Assembly (NCBI GenBank): GCA_002309295.1
Contig: DBXF01000047.1
Coordinates: 1-13,330 of the forward strand
From: Bacteroidales bacterium UBA1219
GTDB taxonomy: Bacteria; Bacteroidota; Bacteroidia; Bacteroidales; P3
DNA: 13,330 bases
Reading direction: 5' to 3'
The position numbers and the translations under genes are program-made. How positions within the stretch are numbered: position 1 is the first letter of the stretch; each line of letters starts with the position of its first letter. Below, piece after piece: positions 7,761 through 13,330 of this stretch. The notes under the pieces are model-generated. The model saw only the letters and a list, made by a program, of their open reading frames with translations, did no database searches and was not told the origin of the DNA.

Positions 7761-8833
7761 TGCGAAACGGTGTTTTCGTCGTTGGTATCTTTTTTCTTTG
7801 CCCTACGCGCCCTTGTACGCTTTCCTATCTCGCTAATTCTCAACTTAGTCCAGTCGATTTTAAAGAACAGCGGACGTTTGAAATAGCGGTTGCGGGTGCG
7901 ATACGAAAGCAAGTGGCGGTCTTTCTTTTCGGGATATATGTCTTCGAGGGTAACAAGTATGCCTGTTTCATCGACATTGCCGAAAGGCTCGTTGATGGCA
8001 GTGCCGAACGAAATCATTGTCGAAGAGAGGTTCATATAGGCGTTTATCAGCGGCGGCACGGAGCTTCCCAGCGCACGCACCTGACGCACAAGTGTCTGAT
8101 AATCTTCCTTATAGTTACGTCCGTCGAACATTTTTACAAGCTCGTTGTAGTCCGACGTTATTTTCATCGGCTCGAAAGGCCAAACAAGCCCGTAGCGGTC
8201 GGGGAAATGCTTTTGGTAGAAATAAAGGATATAGTCCTTGGCAATACAATTCATGTCGGGATACATAGTAACCTTGCCGAAGAAATATTTGGTGTTGGGC
8301 ATTTCCACGGCAATGGTGCCGAGTCCGTCCCAAAGGTTGTCGAGGGAGTACATGCCCTTGCGGAGATTGTTGGAGGGTTGGAAATCGGGCTGCACAAACG
8401 AACGTCCAAGTTCCACAGTATAAGGCAGATAATCCTCCACAAACTTATCGGTGAAATGGAAAAGTTCGGCGGTGGGGCTGAAAAAAGTGCCGTCCACTTT
8501 GCGTAAGATATTGGAGCCGTGGATGAAACGGTATCCGCCAACAATCTCCTCAAATTCGGGGTTCCACACGAAAAGTTGCTTGAAACAATAAGGTTCGGGG
8601 GCGGTGTCGAACTCGTCGATATCCACCTCTTTGCCAGTGCCTCCGCCCTCGGTGGCGAAGCTAATCTCGCGCAGACGGCCTATTTCGCGCATTATATTGG
8701 GCGAGTGTTCGGCGGTGGTGACATAAATCTCGTTGTTTCCGAAATTGGAACGGCGCAGATAGATGTCGCGTTTCAACTCTTTCTTTATCAACGCCTTGTC
8801 AACGGGTGGGATTATATAACTCAAGTCTGTCAT
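7757..8833 (-). CDS. OlsB/GlsB-like N-acyltransferase (hemolysin-type GNAT)
   Basis: A 358-residue cytoplasmic protein of the GNAT-related family that contains OlsB and older 'putative hemolysin' entries. Diagnostic stretches are LREISFATEGGGTGKEVD (54-71), the YCFKQLFVWNP and IVGGYRFIHG strands (82-106), and ELGRSFVQPDFQ (141-152). In this family the enzyme transfers a 3-hydroxyacyl chain from acyl carrier protein to an amine: ornithine in OlsB, glycine in the GlsB enzyme of Bacteroides thetaiotaomicron. The preceding gene, 6 nt upstream, encodes the matching O-acyltransferase, which strengthens the glycine-lipid reading. The protein is longer at the C-terminus than the catalytic core needs and ends in a very basic tail (339-348), which may bind membrane phospholipids. 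The amino acid acceptor cannot be told from sequence, so I give no gene symbol. Its stop overlaps engB. Confidence 0.85.
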   Translation of the reverse strand: MTDLSYIIPPVDKALIKKELKRDIYLRRSNFGNNEIYVTTAEHSPNIMREIGRLREISFATEGGGTGKEVDIDEFDTAPEPYCFKQLFVWNPEFEEIVGGYRFIHGSNILRKVDGTFFSPTAELFHFTDKFVEDYLPYTVELGRSFVQPDFQPSNNLRKGMYSLDNLWDGLGTIAVEMPNTKYFFGKVTMYPDMNCIAKDYILYFYQKHFPDRYGLVWPFEPMKITSDYNELVKMFDGRNYKEDYQTLVRQVRALGSSVPPLINAYMNLSSTMISFGTAINEPFGNVDETGILVTLEDIYPEKKDRHLLSYRTRNRYFKRPLFFKIDWTKLRISEIGKRTRARRAKKKDTNDENTVSQ

Positions 8834-8839
8834 AACAGT

Positions 8840-9703
8840 CTATTTTTCGAATTGTTTGTTGGGGTTTTCGGCCAGCTGGTACACATATTCGCGCACCTTG
8901 GCAGCCCATTCTTCGGGTTTGTAAGTCTTGTCGAAAGTGGTGCTGGGGATTGTCGGTCCGAAAACCAGACGAATCTTGCCGTTGCGCATGCGGAACATCT
9001 CGCTCGGCAGGAGCAATTGCTCGAAATTGAAGCCTATGTGCAGGGCTTTGCGGATGTTGGCCCAGCGGTAGAAACGTTTGGAGTTCTGCGCATCGACGTA
9101 CACGGGGGTGATGTCGCGGCTGTAGCGCACCGACTTTTTCACGAAGGTGCGTTTCCACTCCAAGTCGCGGATAACGCCTTTTTTCTTGCGGGAACAGAGT
9201 CCGGCAGGGAAATAGAGCAAGGTGTTCTGTCCGGCGAAAGTCTCCTCGAGCACCTTCACGTTTTCGGTGTTCTTGCCGAATTTGTTGATGGGCACGAAAC
9301 TCTGGCGCAGTCCGGGCAGGTAAAGCAGTATGTCGTTGACGGGGAACAGGATGTCGGGACGGGTGCGGCCCACCTCGGCGATAAGCGCCATGCCGTCGAC
9401 GCCGCCGAGCGGATGGTTGCCCACAATCATCGGGTTGACGGCGGAAGAAGGGATGTTTTCGGGATTCACAATCTCCACGGTAACGTTAAGTTCGGCAAGG
9501 ATGGCCTGTGCGAAATCAGGACCAAACTTGTCGCGGTACTTGTAAATAAGGTAGTTTATTTCATCGACGTGGAGCAGACGTCCCACCCAGCGCACCACGA
9601 ACTTGGGCAGCCAGCGGTGCAGACGCTCGCTTTTGGACTTTATCACCTTGTCCAAATCGATGAAACGTTCGCCAATCTCTATATTTTCTGTGTTGTCTGA
9701 CAT
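8840..9703 (-). CDS. PlsC-like O-acyltransferase (OlsA/GlsA-like)
   Basis: A 287-residue member of the lysophospholipid acyltransferase superfamily. The catalytic block is MIVGNHPLGGVDGMALI (92-108). The His97 to Asp103 spacing has five residues between them rather than the canonical four of PlsC. The second block is LLYFPAGLCSRKKKG (162-176), where classic PlsC has FPEGTRS. Both deviations are, as I recall, usual in the COG3176-type branch that includes the O-acyltransferase of glycine or ornithine lipid synthesis. The enzyme would add a second fatty acid to the hydroxyl of the 3-hydroxyacyl-amino acid made by the next gene. It lacks an obvious transmembrane helix, so peripheral membrane binding is likely. 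It is the first gene after the promoter at 9727-9758, and the ATG at 9703 is preceded by an A-rich leader without a Shine-Dalgarno sequence. Confidence 0.88.
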   Translation of the reverse strand: MSDNTENIEIGERFIDLDKVIKSKSERLHRWLPKFVVRWVGRLLHVDEINYLIYKYRDKFGPDFAQAILAELNVTVEIVNPENIPSSAVNPMIVGNHPLGGVDGMALIAEVGRTRPDILFPVNDILLYLPGLRQSFVPINKFGKNTENVKVLEETFAGQNTLLYFPAGLCSRKKKGVIRDLEWKRTFVKKSVRYSRDITPVYVDAQNSKRFYRWANIRKALHIGFNFEQLLLPSEMFRMRNGKIRLVFGPTIPSTTFDKTYKPEEWAAKVREYVYQLAENPNKQFEK

Positions 9704-9726
9704 TTTTTTCGGTTTAAAACAATCTG

Positions 9727-9758
9727 CAAAGATACGATTTTTATTTTATATATGCAAG
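9727..9758 (-). promoter_or_regulatory. Bacteroidota promoter of the acyltransferase-engB-dacB operon
   Basis: On the minus strand TATCTTTG (9734-9727) matches the -7 consensus TAnnTTTG exactly. CTTG (9758-9755) is a good -33 element (consensus TTTG) at a spacing of 20 nt, within the usual 19-21. Transcription should start near 9719-9721, leaving a leader of about 17 nt. The -33 element touches the 7-bp tandem repeat at 9758-9792, so the repeat lies just upstream of the polymerase contact sites. Confidence 0.8.
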
Positions 9759-9792
9759 TGATTAGTGATTGGTGAATAGTGATTAGTAATGT
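9758..9792. repeat. 7-bp tandem repeat, about five copies
   Basis: Consecutive heptamers read GTGATTA, GTGATTG, GTGAATA, GTGATTA and a degenerate GTAATGT. The consensus is GTGATTA; copies one and four are identical. The array starts at the -33 element of the leftward promoter. Confidence 0.85.
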
Positions 9793-9845
9793 GAAGGCGT
9801 TAAGTTGTTAAGGTGTCGATAAATCTTTTTTTGTTCTCCTGCTCG

Positions 9846-9908
9846 TTTCACTCGCGAGATCTTGTAAATCTTGTAGATTTTTTTCCTACTCGCCGTTGGC
9901 GAGTGAAA
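9846..9908. repeat. 10-bp inverted repeat with wide spacer
   Basis: TTTCACTCGC (9846-9855) and its exact complement GCGAGTGAAA (9899-9908) flank a 43-nt spacer containing two ATCTTGTA words. The right arm also takes part in the local hairpin at 9888-9904, so the two structures are mutually exclusive. Confidence 0.7.
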
Positions 9909-10248
9909 TTATGGAAATCTTGTAAATCACTTCCGCCGTGGGCGGAAAATTCCACTCTGGAAAAACTGTTCGTATTATTATAATTTTCTGCTCACTTGCA
10001 ACCCTATTCTGTTGCCCGTTGTTCACATGTATTATTATATTTTTATATGTGTTCACGATTGCTTCGCAATTCAGGGCGTAATTGGTGGAATTGTTTTTTA
10101 TGACCGGAGGTTAACACCTCCGGCTGTATGCTGTCGCCCCTTCAGGACTCATTTCTCCGCTCCCTTTGGTCGCTATCGAAATGTCCACTGGACATTTCTT
10201 CACCCTTTCAGGGCTTTTTGGTAAAAAGTTTAATATCGGCTTCGCCGA
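9888..10248. repeat. Cluster of short perfect hairpins, mostly with 3-nt loops
   Basis: The perfect inverted repeats, as stem arm and loop, are: ACTCGCC/GTT (9888-9904), TTCCGCC/GTG (9931-9947), ATTGC/TTC (10058-10070), CCGGAGGT/TAAC (10104-10123), GAAATGTCC/ACT (10178-10198), CCCT/TTC (10203-10213), CTTTTT/GGT (10214-10228) and TCGGC/TTC (10236-10248). Seven of the eight have a loop of exactly 3 nt. The stems do not share a sequence, so these are not copies of one element. Only the CCCT stem is followed by a T-run, so they are not an obvious set of terminators. Confidence 0.8.
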
Positions 10249-10258
10249 GTTAAAGGTT

Positions 10259-10272
10259 CCGAACTCCGAACT
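10259..10272. repeat. Doubled 7-mer CCGAACT
   Basis: CCGAACT occurs twice with no spacer (10259-10265 and 10266-10272). It is short and may be part of the wider pattern of small tandem repeats in this intergenic region. Confidence 0.6.
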
Positions 10273-10283
10273 AAAAATCATTG

Positions 10284-10328
10284 TTCATTGTCAATTGTTC
10301 TTCATTGTCAATTGTTCATTGTCAATTA
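10284..10328. repeat. Triplicated 14-mer TTCATTGTCAATTG
   Basis: Copies lie at 10284-10297, 10301-10314 and 10315-10328; the third ends in A instead of G. A 3-nt TTC separates the first two copies and the last two abut. Each copy contains the near-palindrome ATTGTCAAT, which could be a protein-binding half-site or simply slippage. Confidence 0.9.
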
Positions 10329-10330
10329 GC

Positions 10331-10386
10331 TCTGAATATCTGATTATCTGAATGTCTGAAAATCTGAAAATCTTAACATCCAATAT
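10331..10386. repeat. 8-bp tandem repeat, five good and two decayed copies
   Basis: Consecutive octamers are TCTGAATA, TCTGATTA, TCTGAATG, TCTGAAAA, TCTGAAAA, then the decayed TCTTAACA and TCCAATAT. The array ends about 15 nt before the -7 box of the plus-strand operon, so it covers the place where a -33 element should be. Confidence 0.85.
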
Positions 10387-10401
10387 TCCAACTTTTTTTC
10401 G

Positions 10402-10409
10402 TATATTTG
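10402..10409 (+). promoter_or_regulatory. Probable -7 box of the deacetylase operon
   Basis: TATATTTG matches TAnnTTTG exactly and lies 61 nt before the start codon. The expected -33 position falls in the decayed end of the 8-bp tandem repeat and has no TTTG. The leader that follows can form a small hairpin with arms ACTGCC (10417-10422) and GGCAGT (10437-10442). Confidence 0.6.
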
Positions 10410-10470
10410 CACTATTACTGCCAAAATCAAAGCAACGGCAGTCGACTATCAATCAAATTGTTACAACAAA

Positions 10471-11883
10471 ATGTCGAAACTTACGGCGCGGATACCGGAC
10501 AACAACGTGGAGGAACGGAAATACATCATCTCCGTTCTGTTCCGGGATTTTCTGAACGCCGAGCCACCGTTGATAGAAGTGGCCGACACCGACTGCACCA
10601 CACTTTTGTACGAAGACAAAAAAATCGTTTTCCGCGACCATTTCTGGAACGCCCACCCCGAACCTCTCTCCTACCTCGACATCCGCAACCTGCCCAAACC
10701 AACTTTCTTCAAGTCAAAAACGTATCACGAGGCAGAAGATAATCCTATCATTTATTACAACATAGAAATACCCTTTGTTTTAGGCAACGAAGAATACGAA
10801 ATCCCCGTCCTCTACGGTAATGACGAGTGCAAAATAGAACACGATGTCCCAACAAACACAATCAACTGTGGCATAGACATTTGGGCATCAGCTTTCTTTT
10901 TGCTGACACGCTGGGAGGAGTATGTGAATCCCACCCGCGACGAACATGGGCGTTTCCCCGCTAGCGAAAGCATAGCACTGAAATACAATTTCCTGCATAT
11001 TCCAATCGTAAACATCTACGCATATATGCTGACGGAAATGCTGAAACGCATTGGTTATCACCTAGAAGACGACGAAAACAGACATGAGAAAAACGACATT
11101 CTTGAAAGACAGCTCGTCCTCACTCACGACATCGACATTTTGCAAAGCAACCCCAAATGGAAGTCCATCGGCGGCGACATCCTCAAACGCCACGACCTGA
11201 AAATTGCGCTGCACCGTCTTTTCACTTTCCGCGACCCGCTGGACGGTTACGACTATCTGATGGACAAATCGGAACATATTGGCACAAAGTCCATTTTCTT
11301 TTTCATGGCCGCCGACCACCGCGAGGGTTACTCTGACAACTATCTAAACACCAAGAAGTTTACCGAAACCATTGAAAAAATCAAAAAACGTGGACACATC
11401 ATCGGGTTCCACGCCGGACACGGCACCGCCGACAATCCCGAGCGCTACGCCGAGGAGTTGCAACTGCTACGGCAGCACACGGGGTTGGACATATCCTATT
11501 CGCGCCAACATTTTCTGAGATTCGACATGCCGCACACTTTCAACATATTGGAAGCCAACGGCATAACCCACGACTTCAGTCTCGGCTACAGCGACAGCGA
11601 GGGGTTCCGCTGCGGCACGGGCAACAGCTACCAAGTATTCGACTTCCTTGCCCGCAAAACTCTGAACGTGCGCGAAGTGCCGCTGATAATCATGGACAGC
11701 ACTCTGAACCACACAAAACATCTTTCCGCCTCCCAAGCCGAAGAACTTTTTGAGAATTACATACCCAACTACACACCTGTCAGCATCCTTTTCCACAACT
11801 CCAGTTTCGACAACTACACTTGGAAAGGCTGGAAAAAACTCTATGACAAAATCATCGACCGATCATTAACAATAATCGATTAA
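10471..11883 (+). CDS. Polysaccharide-deacetylase-like protein (carbohydrate esterase 4 fold)
   Basis: A 470-residue protein without signal peptide, so probably cytoplasmic. Residues 1-210 form an N-terminal domain typical of Bacteroidota relatives, with the DIWASAFFLLTRWEEYV block (136-152). Residues 213-470 carry NodB-like motifs: LTHDID (217-222) corresponds to the metal-binding Asp motif, and GFHAGHGT (312-319) to the HxxxH-type metal ligands. SRQHFLRFDMP (344-354) and ILFHNSSFD (439-447) fill later motif positions. The family removes N- or O-acetyl groups from sugars using a divalent metal; the substrate is unknown. A 12-nt gap leads to a glycosyltransferase, suggesting joint work on a surface glycan. 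The start at 10471 follows an A-rich tract. No Shine-Dalgarno sequence is seen. Confidence 0.85.
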   Translation: MSKLTARIPDNNVEERKYIISVLFRDFLNAEPPLIEVADTDCTTLLYEDKKIVFRDHFWNAHPEPLSYLDIRNLPKPTFFKSKTYHEAEDNPIIYYNIEIPFVLGNEEYEIPVLYGNDECKIEHDVPTNTINCGIDIWASAFFLLTRWEEYVNPTRDEHGRFPASESIALKYNFLHIPIVNIYAYMLTEMLKRIGYHLEDDENRHEKNDILERQLVLTHDIDILQSNPKWKSIGGDILKRHDLKIALHRLFTFRDPLDGYDYLMDKSEHIGTKSIFFFMAADHREGYSDNYLNTKKFTETIEKIKKRGHIIGFHAGHGTADNPERYAEELQLLRQHTGLDISYSRQHFLRFDMPHTFNILEANGITHDFSLGYSDSEGFRCGTGNSYQVFDFLARKTLNVREVPLIIMDSTLNHTKHLSASQAEELFENYIPNYTPVSILFHNSSFDNYTWKGWKKLYDKIIDRSLTIID

Positions 11884-11895
11884 ATCAAGCCACAA

Positions 11896-13119
11896 ATGAA
11901 ACACCTCCTGATGATATTGGATCATTTCCCGCCGGCTTTCGCGCCGCGCATGGGTTATCTGTGCAAATATCTGAAGGATATGGACTGGGATGCCGTGGCT
12001 CTCTCCGTCCCCCACCCCACCCGCAACATGGGTTTCGAATTTCTTGAAGGATATGCCGAATCACATCTTGTGGAGAACGACTCCAGCCGTCTCGGCAACC
12101 TGCTTTACGGCCTTGCCAAACGGCGTCCGCTGTGGACTAAAGCCGACGAACAAATGTACCTGCAGGCCAAACAGCTTACAGCCGAACGCCATTTCGACGC
12201 AATACTTTGTTCCACAGCGAGTTTCTTCCCTATCTACAGTGCTTCGCGCATAGCCGAAGAAACACGCCTTCCGTTGCTTATCGACCTGCGCGACATCTAC
12301 GAACAGGACGACAACCTGCAGTCGCAAAGCTGGTTATCCATGCAATTGCACAAAATGCAGATCAAAAAACGCAACGAGTTCCTTGCCAAAGCCTCGGCCG
12401 CTACCACCGTCTCCACGTGGCACAAGGAGCTGCTTTCGCAGTTCAACGATAATACAACACTGATTTTCAACGGTTTCGACAACAAATTATTCTCTTTCCC
12501 ACAACCAGTGGAAACCGACAAATTCACCATCACCTACACCGGCAGCATACGTGAGTCCGGAGCAAAAGGACAGCAGACACAAAGTCCCGAAATGCTCTTC
12601 CAAGTTGTCGATGAGCTGCTGGAAGAAAGCACTCTCAACCAGAACTCGCTGAAAATCCGTTTCTTCTGCGACACACCCACACAAAACCATGTAAAACAGC
12701 TTGCCGAAAAGCACAACCTTTCGTTTGTTGTGCAATGCAACGGCTGGTGCGCCGCCGACGAGATCCCGCAGATACTTGCCGAAAGCAACGTGCTGCTTCT
12801 GCTGCTGTCGGAAAAGAACACCCACGGCATACTCACCACCAAACTGTTCGAATATATGGCCGCCAACCGCGAGATACTGTGCATCCCCAACAGCGGCGGC
12901 GAAGTCGAGACGATACTCTCCAAGGCCAATGCCGGCTGCTGCATCGATTTTGAGCCCGAGCTCCGCAACTATCTGAAGTTCAAATACAACGAATGGCAGA
13001 AAAAACACTTCGTGGAGCCGCACACCGAACGCGCCTTTGTGGAGAATTTCTCGCGCGAGCGACAGGCCATGCAGTTTGTGAACATCCTTAACAACATAAT
13101 AAAAACCAACAACTTATGA
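11896..13119 (+). CDS. GT4-type glycosyltransferase
   Basis: A 407-residue protein of GT-B architecture. The N-terminal half opens with MKHLLMILDHFPPAFAPRMGY (1-21, shown in part: FPP and the following R are the acceptor-side loop). It has an inner strand ILCSTASFF (103-111) and LLIDLRDIYEQDD (127-139). The C-terminal half begins near FTITYTGSIRE (210-220), the usual first strand of the donor domain, and carries the donor-phosphate block THGILTTKLFEYMAANREIL (309-328), whose Glu319 fits the first Glu of the EX7E motif. The product is likely a lipid-linked or surface glycan; the sugar cannot be inferred. The gene is between a deacetylase-like gene and rarA, whose start overlaps its stop as ATGA. 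Confidence 0.87.
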   Translation: MKHLLMILDHFPPAFAPRMGYLCKYLKDMDWDAVALSVPHPTRNMGFEFLEGYAESHLVENDSSRLGNLLYGLAKRRPLWTKADEQMYLQAKQLTAERHFDAILCSTASFFPIYSASRIAEETRLPLLIDLRDIYEQDDNLQSQSWLSMQLHKMQIKKRNEFLAKASAATTVSTWHKELLSQFNDNTTLIFNGFDNKLFSFPQPVETDKFTITYTGSIRESGAKGQQTQSPEMLFQVVDELLEESTLNQNSLKIRFFCDTPTQNHVKQLAEKHNLSFVVQCNGWCAADEIPQILAESNVLLLLLSEKNTHGILTTKLFEYMAANREILCIPNSGGEVETILSKANAGCCIDFEPELRNYLKFKYNEWQKKHFVEPHTERAFVENFSRERQAMQFVNILNNIIKTNNL

Positions 13120-13330
13120 CACCCTTAGCCGAACAGCTGCGTCCCACATCGCTCGACAACTACATCGGGCAGACCCACCTTGTGGGCAAAGGCGCCATAC
13201 TGCGCAACGCCATCGAGTCGGGCAAAATACCCTCGATGATACTGTGGGGACCTCCGGGCATAGGCAAGACCACCCTTGCCAGCATCATCTCTAAAACGCT
13301 GAACCGCCCTTTCCACGTGCTAAGCGCCAT
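13116..13330 (+). CDS. rarA: Replication-associated recombination protein A (partial, 5' end)
   Basis: The frame opens at ATG 13116, overlapping the glycosyltransferase stop as ATGA, and remains open for about 71 codons to the right edge. The N-terminus shows LRPTSLDNYIGQTHLVGKG (8-26), then IPSMILWGPPGIGKTTLA (38-55) with Walker A GPPGIGKTT (45-53). These match RarA/MgsA, an AAA+ ATPase acting at stalled replication forks. RuvB shares Walker A but not the RPxxLxxYIGQxHLVGKG opening. Its coupling to a glycosyltransferase gene is functionally odd and probably reflects operon packing. Confidence 0.92.
   Translation, partial: MTPLAEQLRPTSLDNYIGQTHLVGKGAILRNAIESGKIPSMILWGPPGIGKTTLASIISKTLNRPFHVLSA

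Larger units (their letters stand above)
9704..10470. other. Divergent, repeat- and palindrome-rich intergenic region
   Basis: This 767-nt stretch separates the minus-strand block from the plus-strand block. I find no credible gene in it: the open frames are short, have odd compositions and run through repeats. From left to right it contains the leftward promoter, a 7-bp tandem repeat, two GTTAAG words, three ATCTTGTA words (9859, 9868 and 9917), a cluster of short hairpins (9888-10248), a doubled CCGAACT, a triplicated 14-mer, an 8-bp tandem repeat and the rightward -7 box. Both promoters face away from the hairpin cluster, so it is upstream of both transcripts rather than in a leader. Confidence 0.75.

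Noticed and set aside
8519..9700. Long plus-strand open frame of 393 codons
   Set aside because: It is antisense to the two acyltransferase genes, both of which have family motifs on the minus strand; biased codon use on that strand explains the open shadow frame.
10012..10224. Possible 70-codon gene in the divergent intergenic region
   Set aside because: It runs through three of the hairpins, has no promoter box before it and yields a protein of unlikely composition.
10284..10386. CRISPR-like array
   Set aside because: The repeat units are 14 and 8 bp with no unique spacers, and no cas gene is in the window; these are simple tandem repeats.

Overview
The window reads as a chromosomal segment of a Bacteroidota bacterium, most likely order Bacteroidales; I cannot name the genus. 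The support is: (i) -7 promoter boxes of the Bacteroidota form TAnnTTTG upstream of three transcription units; (ii) start codons preceded by A-rich tracts rather than Shine-Dalgarno sequences; (iii) a paired PlsC-like and OlsB-like acyltransferase of the kind that makes glycine lipids in Bacteroides; (iv) a small NusG paralogue resembling UpxY antiterminators; and (v) a FemAB-like acetyltransferase of a type common in this phylum. The theme of the window is cell envelope construction. I see no phage, transposase, CRISPR array, rRNA or tRNA.

Layout. From 9703 down to the left edge all genes are on the minus strand. The first block, 9703-5690, is a tight run: a PlsC-like O-acyltransferase, an OlsB-like N-acyltransferase, the ribosome-assembly GTPase EngB and the PBP4-type carboxypeptidase DacB, with gaps of at most 6 nt or overlaps. 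It is driven by a clear promoter at 9727-9758. A second block, 5590-2009, has its own probable -7 box at 5615-5622. It holds a coiled-coil envelope protein of unknown function, a NusG/UpxY-like factor, an FtsE-like ABC ATPase and an OmpA-C-domain lipoprotein-like or periplasmic protein, and ends at a hairpin/U-tract terminator (1954-1990). A third block, 1949-1, holds a FemAB-like acyltransferase and a SAM methyltransferase that runs off the left edge; its first start codon lies only 4 nt beyond that terminator.

The only long gene-free stretch is 9704-10470 between divergent transcription units. It holds the two outward promoters, each abutted by a short tandem repeat (7-mer on the left, 8-mer on the right). 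Between them are a triplicated 14-mer and at least seven short perfect hairpins, most with exactly 3-nt loops.

On the plus strand from 10471 lie a polysaccharide-deacetylase-like protein, a GT4-type glycosyltransferase and the start of the AAA+ ATPase RarA, the last two overlapping by ATGA.

How they fit together: the left-end genes and the plus-strand pair look like glycan-building or glycan-modifying enzymes. The 9703-7757 pair probably makes aminoacyl (glycine) lipids, and DacB, FtsE and the OmpA-domain protein concern peptidoglycan and division. The best candidates for something undescribed are the hairpin-rich divergent intergenic region, the mosaic coiled-coil protein at 4250-5590, and a possible link between the NusG paralogue and the terminator that separates it from the downstream glycan genes.
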